Below, piece by piece: positions 9,921 through 21,511 of a stretch of DNA of 64,000 bases. Numbering within the stretch: the stretch's first letter is position 1; the number at the start of each line of letters is the position of its first letter. The DNA comes from Bimastos eiseni. Taxonomy: Eukaryota > Annelida > Clitellata > Crassiclitellata > Lumbricidae. A program made the translations under genes and the position numbers. The stretch spans positions 11,499,287 to 11,563,286 of the forward strand of contig OY365807.1 in assembly GCA_959347315.1 (NCBI GenBank), given 5' to 3'. A model generated the notes under the pieces. That model was given only the letters and a program-made list of their open reading frames with translations, had not been told where the DNA came from and did not search any database.

Positions 9921-12900
9921 ATGGGGGATAGTTCGCTGCCGAGAACAATTCACGATGTCGCCACTCCATGCTTCCTCGTCGACATCGAGAAGGTGAAGCG
10001 GAATTCACAGGCGATGATTGATCGATGCAAGAAGCTTGGAGTTCAACTTCGACCTCATGTCAAGACACACAAATGCCTGTAAGAACTTCATTTGACATGG
10101 TTTAAGTCGAGGTTTACCACTACAATGTCACTGTGGGGTATAGGTCTATCAACACAAAATGTCAACAAGACTGTTTATCAATTGAGAAAAAGGTTGTAAT
10201 AGCGTAAAATATTTTCTTACTTAAACCTTAAAAAGTGCTCTAACCGTTGTCTGCCATCAGTTTGTTTCATTCATTGTTATTAAGTAATATTTGTCGTTTT
10301 TTATGTCTATCGATAATTGGAAACTGAGATGGGTGTTTGTGTAATTCTTAAGAGAAATTGGTGAAATCTCAACTAACTACACAAAGCGAGGAATTGTTGT
10401 TTCAACGCTGAGCGAGGCTGAGTCGTTTGCAGACGGAGGATTTGACGATATCATTTTTGCTCAGCTCTTCACTCAGGACAAATTGCTCAGGTGCATAATA
10501 AATTAATTAATTAATTACCTCACTTTCAGTTGCATAGATTCCATTATGCCTCACCTTGTATTATAAATTTTTTACCTTATCTTGTCTTTTATTGTCAGTG
10601 AATCTTACTAGGGTATAACCGAGTAGACAATTTCCACCATGTACCGAATCCAAGTATTTGGATGTGCTGTTTGCCCGATCTGGGTACGAACCAAATAGCA
10701 GTGGCAACTGTGGCCCGGCGAGTACCATCCGCAGGCGAATCTTCAAATTTTCAACTTATGTCACTTTTGCCTTTTTGCTTAATGAAAAATTAGCAAAATG
10801 AATGTTTGTGCCTGTAAAACTATAAATACAGCTTTAAATTTTAAATTTTCGTTTTTAGATTGTTAAATGTTTATAACAAAATTTCTTGAAGTGTAAAATG
10901 TTTATTTTTGATTATTCGTGTGTGCTATCTTTGCCGAGGCAAATACTTCCAATAAGTCCCGAAAACGGGATATTCGGCTGAGGCAAATGTTCGAAGCAAT
11001 TTCCGGTTATCCCCAACTTTTTACTAACTTCCTGTTTATGCAGTCACTTTGCATTTTGGTGCCTTACAACATGCCAAGGTTCATTAATGGCCTTGGAAGT
11101 GCGCTTTGCAAGATTGACAATATTTCATCATTTCACAATCATAAACCAAGTCTCATTTTTGGAATACTCTCTCAATGCCCAGAATATGTTGTCTGAACAT
11201 TTATCTAGCTCCTTCGTTAGCAGAAATTTTTTTTAGTATTATATTCTGCATGAATAAATATGTGCATTTGCAACAGAACGCTGTTCTAGCCTTTTCTGTT
11301 GTTTTACCTAGACTTTGGAACTCTCTAATCGTTCTGTTCGTTCTGGTCTCTTATGTTATTTCATTCTGGACTTAGTATACTTGCTTTTTTGAGATGGCTT
11401 TATGTCTGTCTCTGTCTATCTGTTTATCTCCTTTCTGTCTGTCTGTCTGTTTCTCTGTCTGTCTGTTTCTCTGTCTGTCTGTTTCTCTGTCTGTCTGTTT
11501 CTCTGTCTGTCTGTTTCTCTGTCTGTTTGTTTCTCTGTCTGTCTGCCGCTCTCTGTCTCATTGGACTGACTTTGTATGTATTGATGAGATTATGACTTGA
11601 TCTTAAAAATTAACTATAGAAGTTGATTTCTTAGAATTTCTGTTTTTGCAGGATGAGTCAACTGGCCGCTAGGCTAGAAAGTTTTCATGTCATAGTGGAC
11701 AATGAAGTCAGTGTCCAGTTATTGGAGGATAATCCACTGACCAACAGCAAGTGGTCAGTTGTGATCAAGGTTGACTGTGGAGGCGCAAGAGGTAAGCTGC
11801 TGTGCAGGATCGATCCAGCTTGACCTGTATCCAAATTGATTTAGCTCTGGCTTGATCTGGTAAGATATTTTGTAATTTTTATTGCAATTAATTGTTGACG
11901 CTTTTACTTGCCAGTGCAGATTTCAATTATGGTGATTTTCAATAATTAATACATGTAATACTTTTCACTTGCCTCAATATAAATTGAATTTTGCCACTTT
12001 ACCAGAATGACCTTAGCTACCTTATCCTCAAATTGATATGACAATCTATTCTGTAATTACCTTTTCTTGCCTTCTACTACCTGACTATTCCTTTTATTAC
12101 ATTTTATGAGTACTGTACCTTCATTTAACCTTAATTACTCTACCTTCGATAGCCTTACCATTTGTCATTACTTGGCCTTGCCTCTTGTTACCTGCTATAT
12201 CTGTTACAGTTTATATGTATATATATATTCTGTAATTATATATATACATATATATTTGCTGTTTAACCCTTTATTGATTATGCCTTACATTTACTACATG
12301 CTGGTCGTTAAAGGGTTATATATTGCTGTTGTTCTCAGCTGCAAGTGTTTTGTGACTTTGTAACAGCTGGTGTTCCCTGGGACGGTGATGGTGCATTAAA
12401 GCTGGCCAAACGGTTGTCGCTCGGCACAACCTGTATTTTTCGTGGCATTTACTGTCACGAGGGACAGTCGTACAAGGCCAAAGGCTTTGATGAGGTTGAA
12501 CAAGTCTCCAGCCAAACTGCCGAAAGAATTCTAGATGTGGCCAATCGGTATTACTGCCTATTCTGTGCTTTCATTGTCATGAAATTATGATTAGCACCAA
12601 TTAATTTATCAATGTTTATGCAGTTTTTTCTTTGGTGTAGCCTTTGGTTTGTCAGATATTTGACCTGTAAATATTTCTATTCTATTCAATTCAGTTTAAT
12701 CATCCCAGAACAATGATAAAATAACTAAACAGACAGTACCATAATATGCAAATTGAAGGGATACAGTGGGAGACCCCAAAAGGTACCAAGGGAGCGCTTA
12801 TATTTGGGTCACCTCTGCACCACGGATAAGCAAAAATGACAATTGTCTGAACCAAGTTGAGAATTACTAACTGTAAGCTCCACATCTCTGTTTTCAGTAT

Positions 12901-15900
12901 TAAGATATATGTGAAGTTGAAATATTATAATGCTAATATATTTTTTGAGACAGACTAAACTGTACTTTTATTTTATATAGACGAAGATAGAGAAGATTTA
13001 ATCGAAACCATAATATTATTTTTGACTGTTTTGTTCTGTGTTATTTTGAAAATCTCTAAGTTGAAATGTGGATCTGTGATGCAATACAGTCAGGTACCAG
13101 GCTCAAGTACTGTTGAGTGTCTTGAAGCAGTGATTATAATTTGACTTAATTTAACACAGCTGGGAACATGGTTGCCATAATTATCCATTATTATAAGCAA
13201 GGGTTGCATTATTAATTGCTCTGATTGTCTTAGCAACTATGTGTAATGTGAGCATTATAATTGGCACACAGGAAGTAGGTACATTGTATTACGTGGTGAC
13301 TTTTGTTGTAGAATAAGGTTGGAGGGTATCGAATGTCGAAGCGTGAGTGTCGGTTCTACGCCAACTGCAAGTCGCCCAACTGAAGGCATGAAGGATTTGA
13401 CGGAGCTACATCCTGGGAACTATCTGTTTTACGGTAAAGGAAACTTAGTTACACAGTTTTCAAGTTGTTGCATGGCAATTTCTCAGTCAAGAGGTTGAAC
13501 ACATAAGTAGTTTGAGATTTTGACTTCACTTAGTCCCTGGTGCAGCAGCATTCTAACTTTATTTTTATCGTAACACCAGGTAAAAAAATCGAATGTTGAC
13601 GTACCACCAGCGAAGATCAAATCAAGAAAAACAGGTGAGTGCTAAGTCCCTTGCAATTAATTCTTAAGGGAAACATCGTGGGCCTTAGTTCACTTGCAGG
13701 GTCTGGTTCGGAGACCTAGCCGACAATGCACTTTTGATCATTTAACGACAAATGTAACCTGTTTTGATGGAGCTTTGTTTAAAATGTGCTGGGGAAAAAA
13801 ATTGGGGAAATTTGGAATAGAAACTGTTGCAACACCTGGTGTACCACTAGTAGTACACATGGCACCATTTAAAATCCGCTGTCCTAGTGCATTTCACTAT
13901 GAAATCCGTATCTTGACTCTTGGGTAGGATTGTGTGTTATACTTAGAAAATGAAGTTGCTTATGCTGAATATTCAGTTGCTTCTCAAAATTAGATTGAGG
14001 AAAACAAGTTGACTTTTGTGATTTACTGTGATTTCACTTAAAGCAACCATTCATTGATGCCCTGATCAATCACTCAATAAAAATTTATATAGCGCATCTG
14101 CAAGTGCCCTACTCATAGGTGCTCCCAACCCAGTCCAGGTTTACAGCAAATACAACTGAGATATTGTAAAAGTCAGTGTCAGTAGATCACTCAATTAGTG
14201 CTTTCCTTACTGATCTGCACATTCGTCTCATTCCTTCACCACTAGTAGATTCAATTAGACTAAAATAGGCTAAGATAGCAGTTCCTACACAATAACAATA
14301 GCCACTTTAGTCAGACTCATAACTTCAGACTCCACATTACTAAGTGGATTATATCTTGTTAGCATGCTATCTGTGCCTGACTTGCCAGCATTACAACAGT
14401 CTGATTAGCTTTGTTGGATAGCAACATTCATCGTTTACCTGTTATGTTGCAGATGCTCAGCAGTGCATGATTGGGTCGTGTCAGATTGAGAACGTAGCTG
14501 TCAGGGTCGCAACACGGATCATTGGACAGTATCCGCATCGGAACCAGCTGCTGGTTGATGCTGGCTGGACGGCCTTGTCACTTGACGGGCATGGAGCCAT
14601 CCCCAATGGCTCTTACTGCCTCATAGAAGATCACCCACTCCTCACGTAACTTCTGTTTTAATATTTTCCCTTATGATGCTAGTCTACACTTTGATGCTTG
14701 TAAAAGTTACATATCGTAATTGTAATCGTAATCTCGAAATTTCTGCAGCACCTAAAATGCTGGGGTCTCTCTGGCTATTGAAAGTGCAGAACTTTACTGA
14801 AAATTGTCTGGAAATTCTAATGTAGCCTTTGGCAACAAGTAGACAAAAGTGTCTGGCATTAGGCAGCAATGAATGTGCTTCTATGTTAAACAAGTTGTAA
14901 CATCTGAACATTCTTGTCGTTGCTATGCATTTGTTGTCTTTGTCAGGCTTGTGAAAATGACCCAGGAAGTTGGATTTGTGCAGCCAAGCCGAGGGAAACT
15001 CAACTTTGATGAATATCCTATTGGAAAACTCCTCTATCTTATACCATACCACGTAAATATCATCACTGTTATATCGTATTGTATCGTATCGTATCTGGTT
15101 ATTTATATAGCGCTTCTTACAGTACTGGCTATTCAGAAGCGCTCTCAGCGTGACAACCCCGAGGAAATAAGAAAGTCTTCAGGCAGCGAAGGGATGAGGG
15201 TGAGAGCCCGATTAAAAGCTTGCTACGGATAGTAGGAGGCAGGTCATTCCACATAGAGGGGCCCACAATGGAAAAAGCACGATGTTGAGTTATAGCAATC
15301 CTTGCCCGTGAAACAAGAAGATCAAGTCGATTCGCAGACCGGAGAGGGCGGGAGGAAACAGCAGACAGAGGCTTTCGCATTAAGTCACAAAGATATTTAG
15401 GAGATTTACCCTGTTGAGTCCTAAAAACAAGAGGAGTACCTTGTATTGGAAGCGAGAGAAAATTGGAAGCCAGTGTAGGACGTCGGTCATGTAGGTAGAA
15501 ATGTGGGAGTAACGAGGGAGACGAGCAATGAGTCTGGCTGCAGAGTTCATAACAGACTGCAGGAAGGATAAGCGTGCGTTGGGAAGGCCAGCAAATAGTG
15601 AATTGCAGTAGTCAATGCGACAGCAGATGAAGGCATGTACTATTGTTGTGAATACAGGAGAGGATACAGATCTTCTGATGGCTCTCAGACGCCTCAGGTG
15701 ATAGTAGCATGAGTGCATCAACTGCAAGAGGTGCTCTGAGAAGGACAGGGTGCTATCAAGCGTGACACCTAGGTCACGGACACCGGATGCAATTGTGATA
15801 TCAGGATGCATTGACATGAGATTGAGCTTAAGGAGCTGCTGTTTTGTTCCAAACCAGATCAGTTGGGTTTTAGAGGAGTTTAGGTTAAGTCGGTTGGCCG

Positions 15901-17144
15901 ACATCCATGAGTGGAGATCATGTGACAGTGAATAGATTGAACCAACAAGAGAGAGCTGCTCAGCTGGAGGACCATGTACAAAGGTTTGGACATCGTCAGC
16001 ATAGAGATGGCCAGTGGCTAGGTGTTTTGTGAATAGGGATGGAATGTCGGCTGTATAGAGTAGGTAGAGGATGGGCCGAGTACTGAGCCCTGTGGGACCC
16101 CAAATTCAACTCCAGTCCAGGCCGTTCTAGAATCACCAAGGACAACCATCTGGGAGCGATCTGAAAGATAAGATTTGAACCGGGCAAGAGGAGGTCCACA
16201 AAGGCCGCAAGATAGTTCAAGACGCTGCAGCAAGATATCGTGATCAACCATATCGAAGGCTGAGGAAACATCGAAAAGGGCCAGAAGAGATAGGTGCGAC
16301 TTATCAATGGCTGAGTAGATGTCAGAGAGGAGAGACAAGAGTGCAGTTTCCGTAGAATGGTGACCCCTGATATAATTGATATTATTGACTCTTCTGCCCC
16401 AACAGCTCTAGAAACATTTCATTTTCATCTTAAAATGCACCTATTTAGATAACCTAAATTTAGTTACGTTGCAGCAGTTCTTAAAATGTGGTGTGTAAGT
16501 GATAAATACTCTGAGTAGATTTCTTGAAGAGGCGCTATATCAAGTTTCATTGATTAAATACATACATCTATCCATGCATGCATGCATATAATATTCTGTA
16601 GTAAACTTAGTGATCACAGACGTTTGCAGCTCATGGAACCTGATCATGCCATCCCACTTTGCATCAGACCATTCTTCTGAAACAATCTCAGTTAAAAGCT
16701 GATCTGTTTCACTGGAAATGACTGGAGAAGCTCATTTTACATTGCACTATTTATATTGGTCAAATGCACGTTTTTATGACACACTTAATAGATTAATACA
16801 GTCATAAGATGCAATGTAATTCTGTAATGTAATATTGACCTCATTATAATTTAGCCTTGTTATAAGGTGGTGTTTAATGGTGCTATGACAAGATCCCGGT
16901 GTAGCCATGTTTTTCACAACTGTAGGCACTTGTGTAAGTTGTGTGGGTGCCATATAAATGTCATGGTACAAGCTAACATGTTTGCAAATACATGTTTATT
17001 TTTTGTGTGCCTATTGTTTCTTTAATTCTTCATTTCCTTTGTTTTGGCTTGTAGTCGTGTGCCACTGCCTGTATGCACAGTCAGTACTTCGTGCACGACG
17101 GTGAGAAGATCGTTGATGTGTACAAGCCTTGTAGGGGATTTTAG
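9921..17144 (+). CDS. DSD: D-serine dehydratase-like PLP enzyme, 8 coding exons
   Basis: Coding exons are 9921-10078, 10353-10490, 11652-11791, 12367-12547, 13312-13433, 14453-14645, 14947-15052 and 17055-17144. All are bounded by GT/AG with matching phases. The sum is 1128 nt, or 375 residues plus stop, close to vertebrate D-serine dehydratase. The N-terminal alanine-racemase-type barrel has RPHVKTHK, where Lys48 is the expected PLP Schiff-base lysine. Later family signatures are [21 protein letters not shown] and [11 protein letters not shown]. The zinc pair of eukaryotic enzymes (His-x-Cys) appears as His346 at the end of exon 7 and Cys348 at the start of exon 8, so splicing rebuilds the metal site. 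The likely reaction is D-serine to pyruvate plus ammonia, in the cytosol. D-threonine aldolase-type activity is the main alternative. An upstream non-coding exon is implied by the acceptor at 9917. Confidence 0.9.
10499..10517. repeat. (AATT)n microsatellite
   Basis: About four to five copies of TTAA/AATT lie in intron 2 of the dehydratase-like gene, next to the exon 2 donor. Confidence 0.7.
11262..11390 (+). mobile_element. LINE reverse-transcriptase C-terminal scrap
   Basis: The plus strand reads [14 protein letters not shown]. This matches the near-terminal motif of L2/CR1-like ORF2 proteins (AFSVVGPRLWNSLP type). It is short and truncated, inside intron 2 of the dehydratase-like gene. 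Confidence 0.5.
11404..11556 (+). repeat. (TCTG)n-rich microsatellite
   Basis: TCTG/TTTCTCTG units run in near-tandem for about 150 bp in intron 2 of the dehydratase-like gene. They create spurious Cys/Leu/Ser-rich open frames. Confidence 0.9.
12263..12318. mobile_element. Tiny TTAA-type MITE, copy 1
   Basis: The 56-bp unit begins TTAACCCTTTA and ends GGTCGTTAAAGGGTTA, giving a short terminal inverted repeat. The same ends bound a second copy at 25877-25946. It lies in intron 3 of the dehydratase-like gene, about 50 bp before exon 4. Confidence 0.5.
14075..14185 (-). mobile_element. L2-like retrotransposon 3' tail
   Basis: AATTTATATAGCGC followed by GCAAGTGCCC resembles the 3' end of the L2-like copy at 15060-16366, which has ATTTATATAGCGCTTC. 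It is probably a heavily 5'-truncated minus-strand copy in intron 5 of the dehydratase-like gene. Confidence 0.45.
15060..16366 (-). mobile_element. L2-like non-LTR retrotransposon, 5'-truncated and frameshifted
   Basis: Minus-strand translation gives successive reverse-transcriptase motifs in several frames. These are [25 protein letters not shown] (catalytic domain A), [10 protein letters not shown], the active-site YADD (about 15990-16005), [42 protein letters not shown] and [17 protein letters not shown]. The 3' end is CGCTATATAAATAACC followed by GATAC-type short repeats, as in L2/CR1-type elements. The frame changes near 16080 and 15380, so the copy is dead. It sits wholly inside intron 7 of the dehydratase-like gene, antisense to it. 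No clear target duplication was found. Confidence 0.88.
16390..16562 (+). mobile_element. Second LINE 3' end, plus strand
   Basis: The plus strand encodes [20 protein letters not shown] then a stop. This is the typical C-terminus of L2-like ORF2 proteins (LETFK-x-LKTHLFR type). A 3' UTR follows, ending GGCGCTATATCAAGTTTC and ATTAAATACATA. It is adjacent and inverted to the copy at 15060-16366, in the same intron. Confidence 0.65.
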
Positions 17145-18080
17145 TGTCTTCTGAAGCAGTCCTGTGCAAACGTCAAGGTCATTTCCAAGTTCGTATACGT
17201 CAAGTGTTCAGTGGTTCGCACTTGGTTGAGAGGAACTTGAAAGACTTTCTGTAAAGTAGTGCATCAAAATTTTCAACGGCTTTTATATTTGCTGGTGGAA
17301 CTTAGGTTATTAATGTAAATTGAGGGAAATCAGATTAGTGGTTCAGTTGGACTGCTGTGTAGGTAAAATTCATTTTTCCCAAAGAAAGATTGTGGTTGAT
17401 TGTGACAGTTGTCTTAGATCTGGCATAGCTGTCTGGTTCCTCTTATGGTTTGCTGCTCTAAATTCTGCATTTGGGTGCTCTGGAAATCTTGACAATTATA
17501 ATTAGGATAAGTGATTCATTACCAATATCAAAGTATTGACCAATGAACTCTTTAAAACAACACTTTAAGAGACATATCAGGTACTGAGTTGCAGCTGACT
17601 TGTGTCATAGCGAAGTTGCATTCTGAATCTAAATGGATAGCGTAATCTGTATATGCTTCCAGCAGTGTCTGATAACAATCTGCATTCTAATGATATCATT
17701 CTAATGATATGCGGATTTGGAAGCGGTCTTTATAACTTGAAGTGAATTATTGTGACTGATGTGGTATAAGGTTGACTTTGATTTCATCTCTTCTAAATTT
17801 CTTTATGTACAGAATGGGGATATTGGTTACAATAGATGCAGTTGTGTTTCACAGATATTATGTGTATATGCCAGTATAGAGATAGTCTAATATTGCCTGC
17901 TTATGGAGATCGTTCATAAGAATGTCTGCAAAATTGACTTACTAGTTTTACCTTCTCTTTTCCCTTCATTTAGCTTTAGCCTTCCTACCACCATTTGCAG
18001 ACGTCCTTACTCCAATGCAGGGCCGGATTAGCATTTTTCAGGCCTAGGTTCCAATTTATGTTCATTCATTTTCATTTAAT

Positions 18081-18185
18081 TTTGTCTGCTCCGTCAGGCT
18101 TGCGGAGATGATGAGACCTCAACGAAATGTCTCCGTATAGTTCTGTCTCTAGCCATTTCTACCGTCTCTGTCATATCCACGTTCG
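18081..18185 (-). mobile_element. LINE ORF C-terminal scrap
   Basis: The minus strand reads TETVEMARDRTIRRHFVEV followed by SSSPQA and a stop. This resembles the C-terminal ARDR-x-x-WR-xx-V ending of many non-LTR elements related to the one at 19640-19740. Confidence 0.4.
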
Positions 18186-18858
18186 CTGTCCTCAGATCTT
18201 CTGTTTTTGTGTTGTCTCCCTTCCAAATTGTGTAGTTGGCCCAAATATACATTCAGCTAAACAGAGTTGACAAAATTGAAATTATGGAACAGGTTTTGAA
18301 TTTCGAACCATTTACAACCTGCTTTCGTGATAGGTAAACTGTCAACAATATCCTTAAAATTGTGCTATTGTGCAATTTCAAACTCAATATTCATAAGTGT
18401 TGAATTTGGCAGTGACATCATAGATCTTAAAGCATTTTCGATGCGCTTTAGTTCAGTAACAAGTGACTATTGTTTTCTCTTTGCATTTAAACTCTGCATG
18501 TGTATACAGATTTCAGTTATGCATGTTAACCATGTAACAGTTGAAACTTAAGTTAATTATAAAGGACAGTATTGCGAATGGTATGCTACTTATGTGTTCG
18601 GTAAGTCTGGGTCCTGGAACCGTGGTTAATACAGGCATGCTCCAATGGAGAACTAAAGCATAGATTAGGTGACTCAGTTAAAGCATAGAATCAGTTGATC
18701 TTACATGCCCACTATGCTACATGGGACAATGTACTTGGACACTGCGTTGTCAAGCAAAGGGACTCTTGACTAGAGCCAAAGCATTGCAACTTGTTAAGAA
18801 TTTGTGGTTCTTGACTTAGTTTGGTTTTACATGTTGTGATATGTTGCACACTGTACAG

Positions 18859-18864
18859 AATAAA
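18859..18864 (+). terminator. Possible poly(A) signal for the dehydratase-like gene
   Basis: An AATAAA hexamer lies 1.7 kb after the stop codon. I did not find a clearer signal closer, but the assignment is only positional. Confidence 0.25.
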
Positions 18865-19639
18865 TTGGATTACGAGAAGTGTTTGATTGGTTTTTACCGC
18901 TTAAGTCCGATCTGAGGCTTTGTCCACGATGGACTTCGTGAAAAACTGTACGGATTTTGATCCTAGTTTGACATTGACCTCCTCATCCTCACTCCCGTTT
19001 GTGGATGCCAGCATTCCAACAGTGTACTAATGTCTCAATTAGGCTAACCCGTTGTTCCTGATCTGCTGACTAAGCAATGGTGGCATACTTTCAACTTTCA
19101 TGCTGCAGAATCCAGCAGAAACTTAATTGTCTCCAACACAATACTGACTGTTTGCTGCTGTCTGATGGAAGTTGGTATTTTAATTAGGGTATTGAAATAG
19201 CTGCAGATATCTGCATTTTTAACAATCGCCCTGTTTCATTGTGTAGATGGACACGTTTCTGTAGAGGTTATAAAATTATGGCCTTGAGTCCCCTTGGCGC
19301 TGCTCATTGAATTGATCGGGTGAGAGCTCTCACTGCCGCTGCCTGTTTGAAATGTACCTCACGTTGAGATCCGTATTCATGTACTTCAAAAGGCATATTA
19401 CCCACTACAAGGACTGCCCAAAATGGGTCACTATTCTGTTTAACACAGCATCTATGTGCTAGTTGTTCAAACTTTCCATATAACTAACTTTTGTTTGAGG
19501 GGCTTTTTCAATAGGTGCTTTTGTCCACTCCGCCTCAGATCTCTGTGCCGGTCCTAAGCGCGGCTAAAGGAGGAAGGTTTGCCAGATGGGTGTCGATACT
19601 CTGGCAGTAAAACACAAGACTAATGAAATCTGATGTCAT

Positions 19640-19740
19640 GGAATGGACAGATGACATTGAAGAATGGTGTGGAACAAATCTTCAAGAAGTGAGTCATGCG
19701 GCAATGAACAGAGACATGTGGAGAGATGTGACCAGATAGG
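19640..19740 (+). mobile_element. LINE ORF C-terminal scrap
   Basis: The plus strand reads WTDDIEEWCGTNLQEVSHAA, then MNRDMWRDVTR and a stop. This is the characteristic end of an endonuclease/reverse-transcriptase protein of a non-LTR element (DD-I-EW and RD-WR-xV motifs). Confidence 0.6.
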
Positions 19741-20056
19741 TATCAGACACCTATGGGCGATGAGCCCATGGTTGTTGATTGATGATTTTGTCCAGGGGTG
19801 CTACGTCCGTTCTCTGACTTCCTCTGCTTTGTAATTCAGATCTTGAAAATCTCTCAAGTTCGCCAAATAAAGTAAATACTCGATCACACCCTGCCTGTTC
19901 GAAAGCGCTTTAAAAATACACATTACCTAGCTAGCACAAGAGTTGTCAGGGTCTATTCAAACCGATAGTCACGATTATCTTAACTCGTTAAGACGTTGAA
20001 GTGGATTCGCTCTGGGGTCTTGAGCCAGTGGCTTGCCTGGAGCGATTTATGATGGG

Positions 20057-20058
20057 AG

Positions 20059-20111
<53 letters not shown>
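20057..20111. repeat. (TA)n microsatellite
   Basis: About 26 uninterrupted TA units. Confidence 0.95.
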
Positions 20112-20113
<2 letters not shown>

Positions 20114-20117
20114 GAAG

Positions 20118-20330
20118 GGATGCTGATGCCTGCTGCCCGTCACCTCATCACTCAAAATTGCAAATCGTTCCATAGCCATTACGTCCCGGCCGCCTCTTTG
20201 GAACAAACTCCCTCCAGCATTAAGACAAATATATCAGATTCGTTCGGTCTACGAACTCACAAACATCTTACCTCTTGCTATCTCACCACAGATAGATCTA
20301 TCACTCACAACTCGAAACAGTGATCTTTTG
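20118..20330 (+). mobile_element. LINE reverse-transcriptase C-terminal scrap
   Basis: One frame reads SRPPLWNKLPPALRQI and the neighbouring frame SIKTNISDSFGLRTHK. Both belong to the LWNKLPxxIK-type C-terminus of L2/CR1-like ORF2, split by a frameshift. Confidence 0.6.
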
Positions 20331-21511
20331 CATAGCCAGATTCCTTCTCCCCTCCCTCCTCGCCGTTTCAACTGCAGACACCGACCACCCTATCGATTCT
20401 GTTTTGATAAGGCGCCTGTGAACAAGCTGGTTCCCGCGACTTCGCTTTGTGGGCACTGTAGAAATGTTGAGATTACTACGATTGGGCGATTGGGCCTAGC
20501 GAGTTTTGTATGAGTTGCAGGTGCGTAATTGAGTTGTGTGGATTTAATGTTGGGGTAAAGGGGAATTGCAGTAATCGAGCTTCAAGTGGACTATGCACTT
20601 CACAAATGGATGGTTTTACTTAACATATGTGTATAATTTTATATGTCATTTTCATCGATTTGTGTAATAATTGTGGCCTGAACCTATGTTAGATAATATC
20701 AGTGATACATGAGGTCGTTGGTGGGAACGCTGGTCTAGATATTCCGCGGGTTTAAATCTATGTTCTATAAATAGCGTGCCTTGAAAAATGTGGAGCCCGT
20801 GAGGATTCTAATTCTATTATTAGAATTCGAATACCTCGTTGGTTAAATGTAGAGTCAGCGTTAATTGCAAACGGTGTTTTATAGAATTCATCTCAAATGG
20901 CAACATTGCACAATTTCTCAAGATCCTTAGAGCCAATAAGGGATTTCGACGGCAAGTTTTCTTTAAGTTAATTGTTTTATTTCTGTAAGTGGTTTCTAAT
21001 CGTGAGCAAAACTCACTGTCGGACACGCAATAGCTTACCGATTTGTGCAACACTACCGTCTTCAAGTTCTCTGCCGTGTGGCATGTTCAAACGTCTAATG
21101 GCGCCTTTCCTCTTGCCCACAGTCTTCTTTCTTCAGTTTACTGTTATCATTGAACTCAGCAGCATCCGTCGAAGCTGCTCTTCCCGTCACTCAATGAATA
21201 TACTTTATTGATCACAAATATCAACTCAAGCCTGTTCTTCCTCTATGAGAATGCCCAGGAGGTTATATCAGTATGTTACAGTTCTAACTTGTTATGCCTC
21301 CCTCGTATTGTTGCCATCAGAGGTCTTTCATCTCACAACTTTTTTGGTACCTCTTTATTTGTGTTATGACATAAAACTATGTTATGTGTGAAGTTTAATT
21401 TCATTTTCGTCAACAACAGAATGCCTACACAACTGCTGCAGTTTACAATGTTAACAGAAGGCATGCAGTGTAAACTATTAAGTTTACTTGTTAACATTTT
21501 TTCCATTCCAG

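Larger units (their letters stand above)
17145..21511. other. 3' flank of the dehydratase gene and intergenic DNA before the kinase
   Basis: I find no supported gene. The stretch holds an AATAAA at 18859-18864, retroelement scraps at 18081-18185, 19640-19740 and 20118-20330, and a TA microsatellite. The unresolved first coding exon of the HRI-like kinase must lie here or further left: the first recognised exon enters in phase 1 and so needs one base from an earlier exon. Confidence 0.5.

Noticed and set aside
11353..11600. Two Cys-rich ORFs of 68-80 residues
   Set aside because: They come from the (TCTG)n microsatellite in a dehydratase intron.
20033..20323. 96-residue ORF starting with an Ile-Tyr run
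   Set aside because: It is a (TA)n microsatellite followed by a LINE scrap, not a gene.
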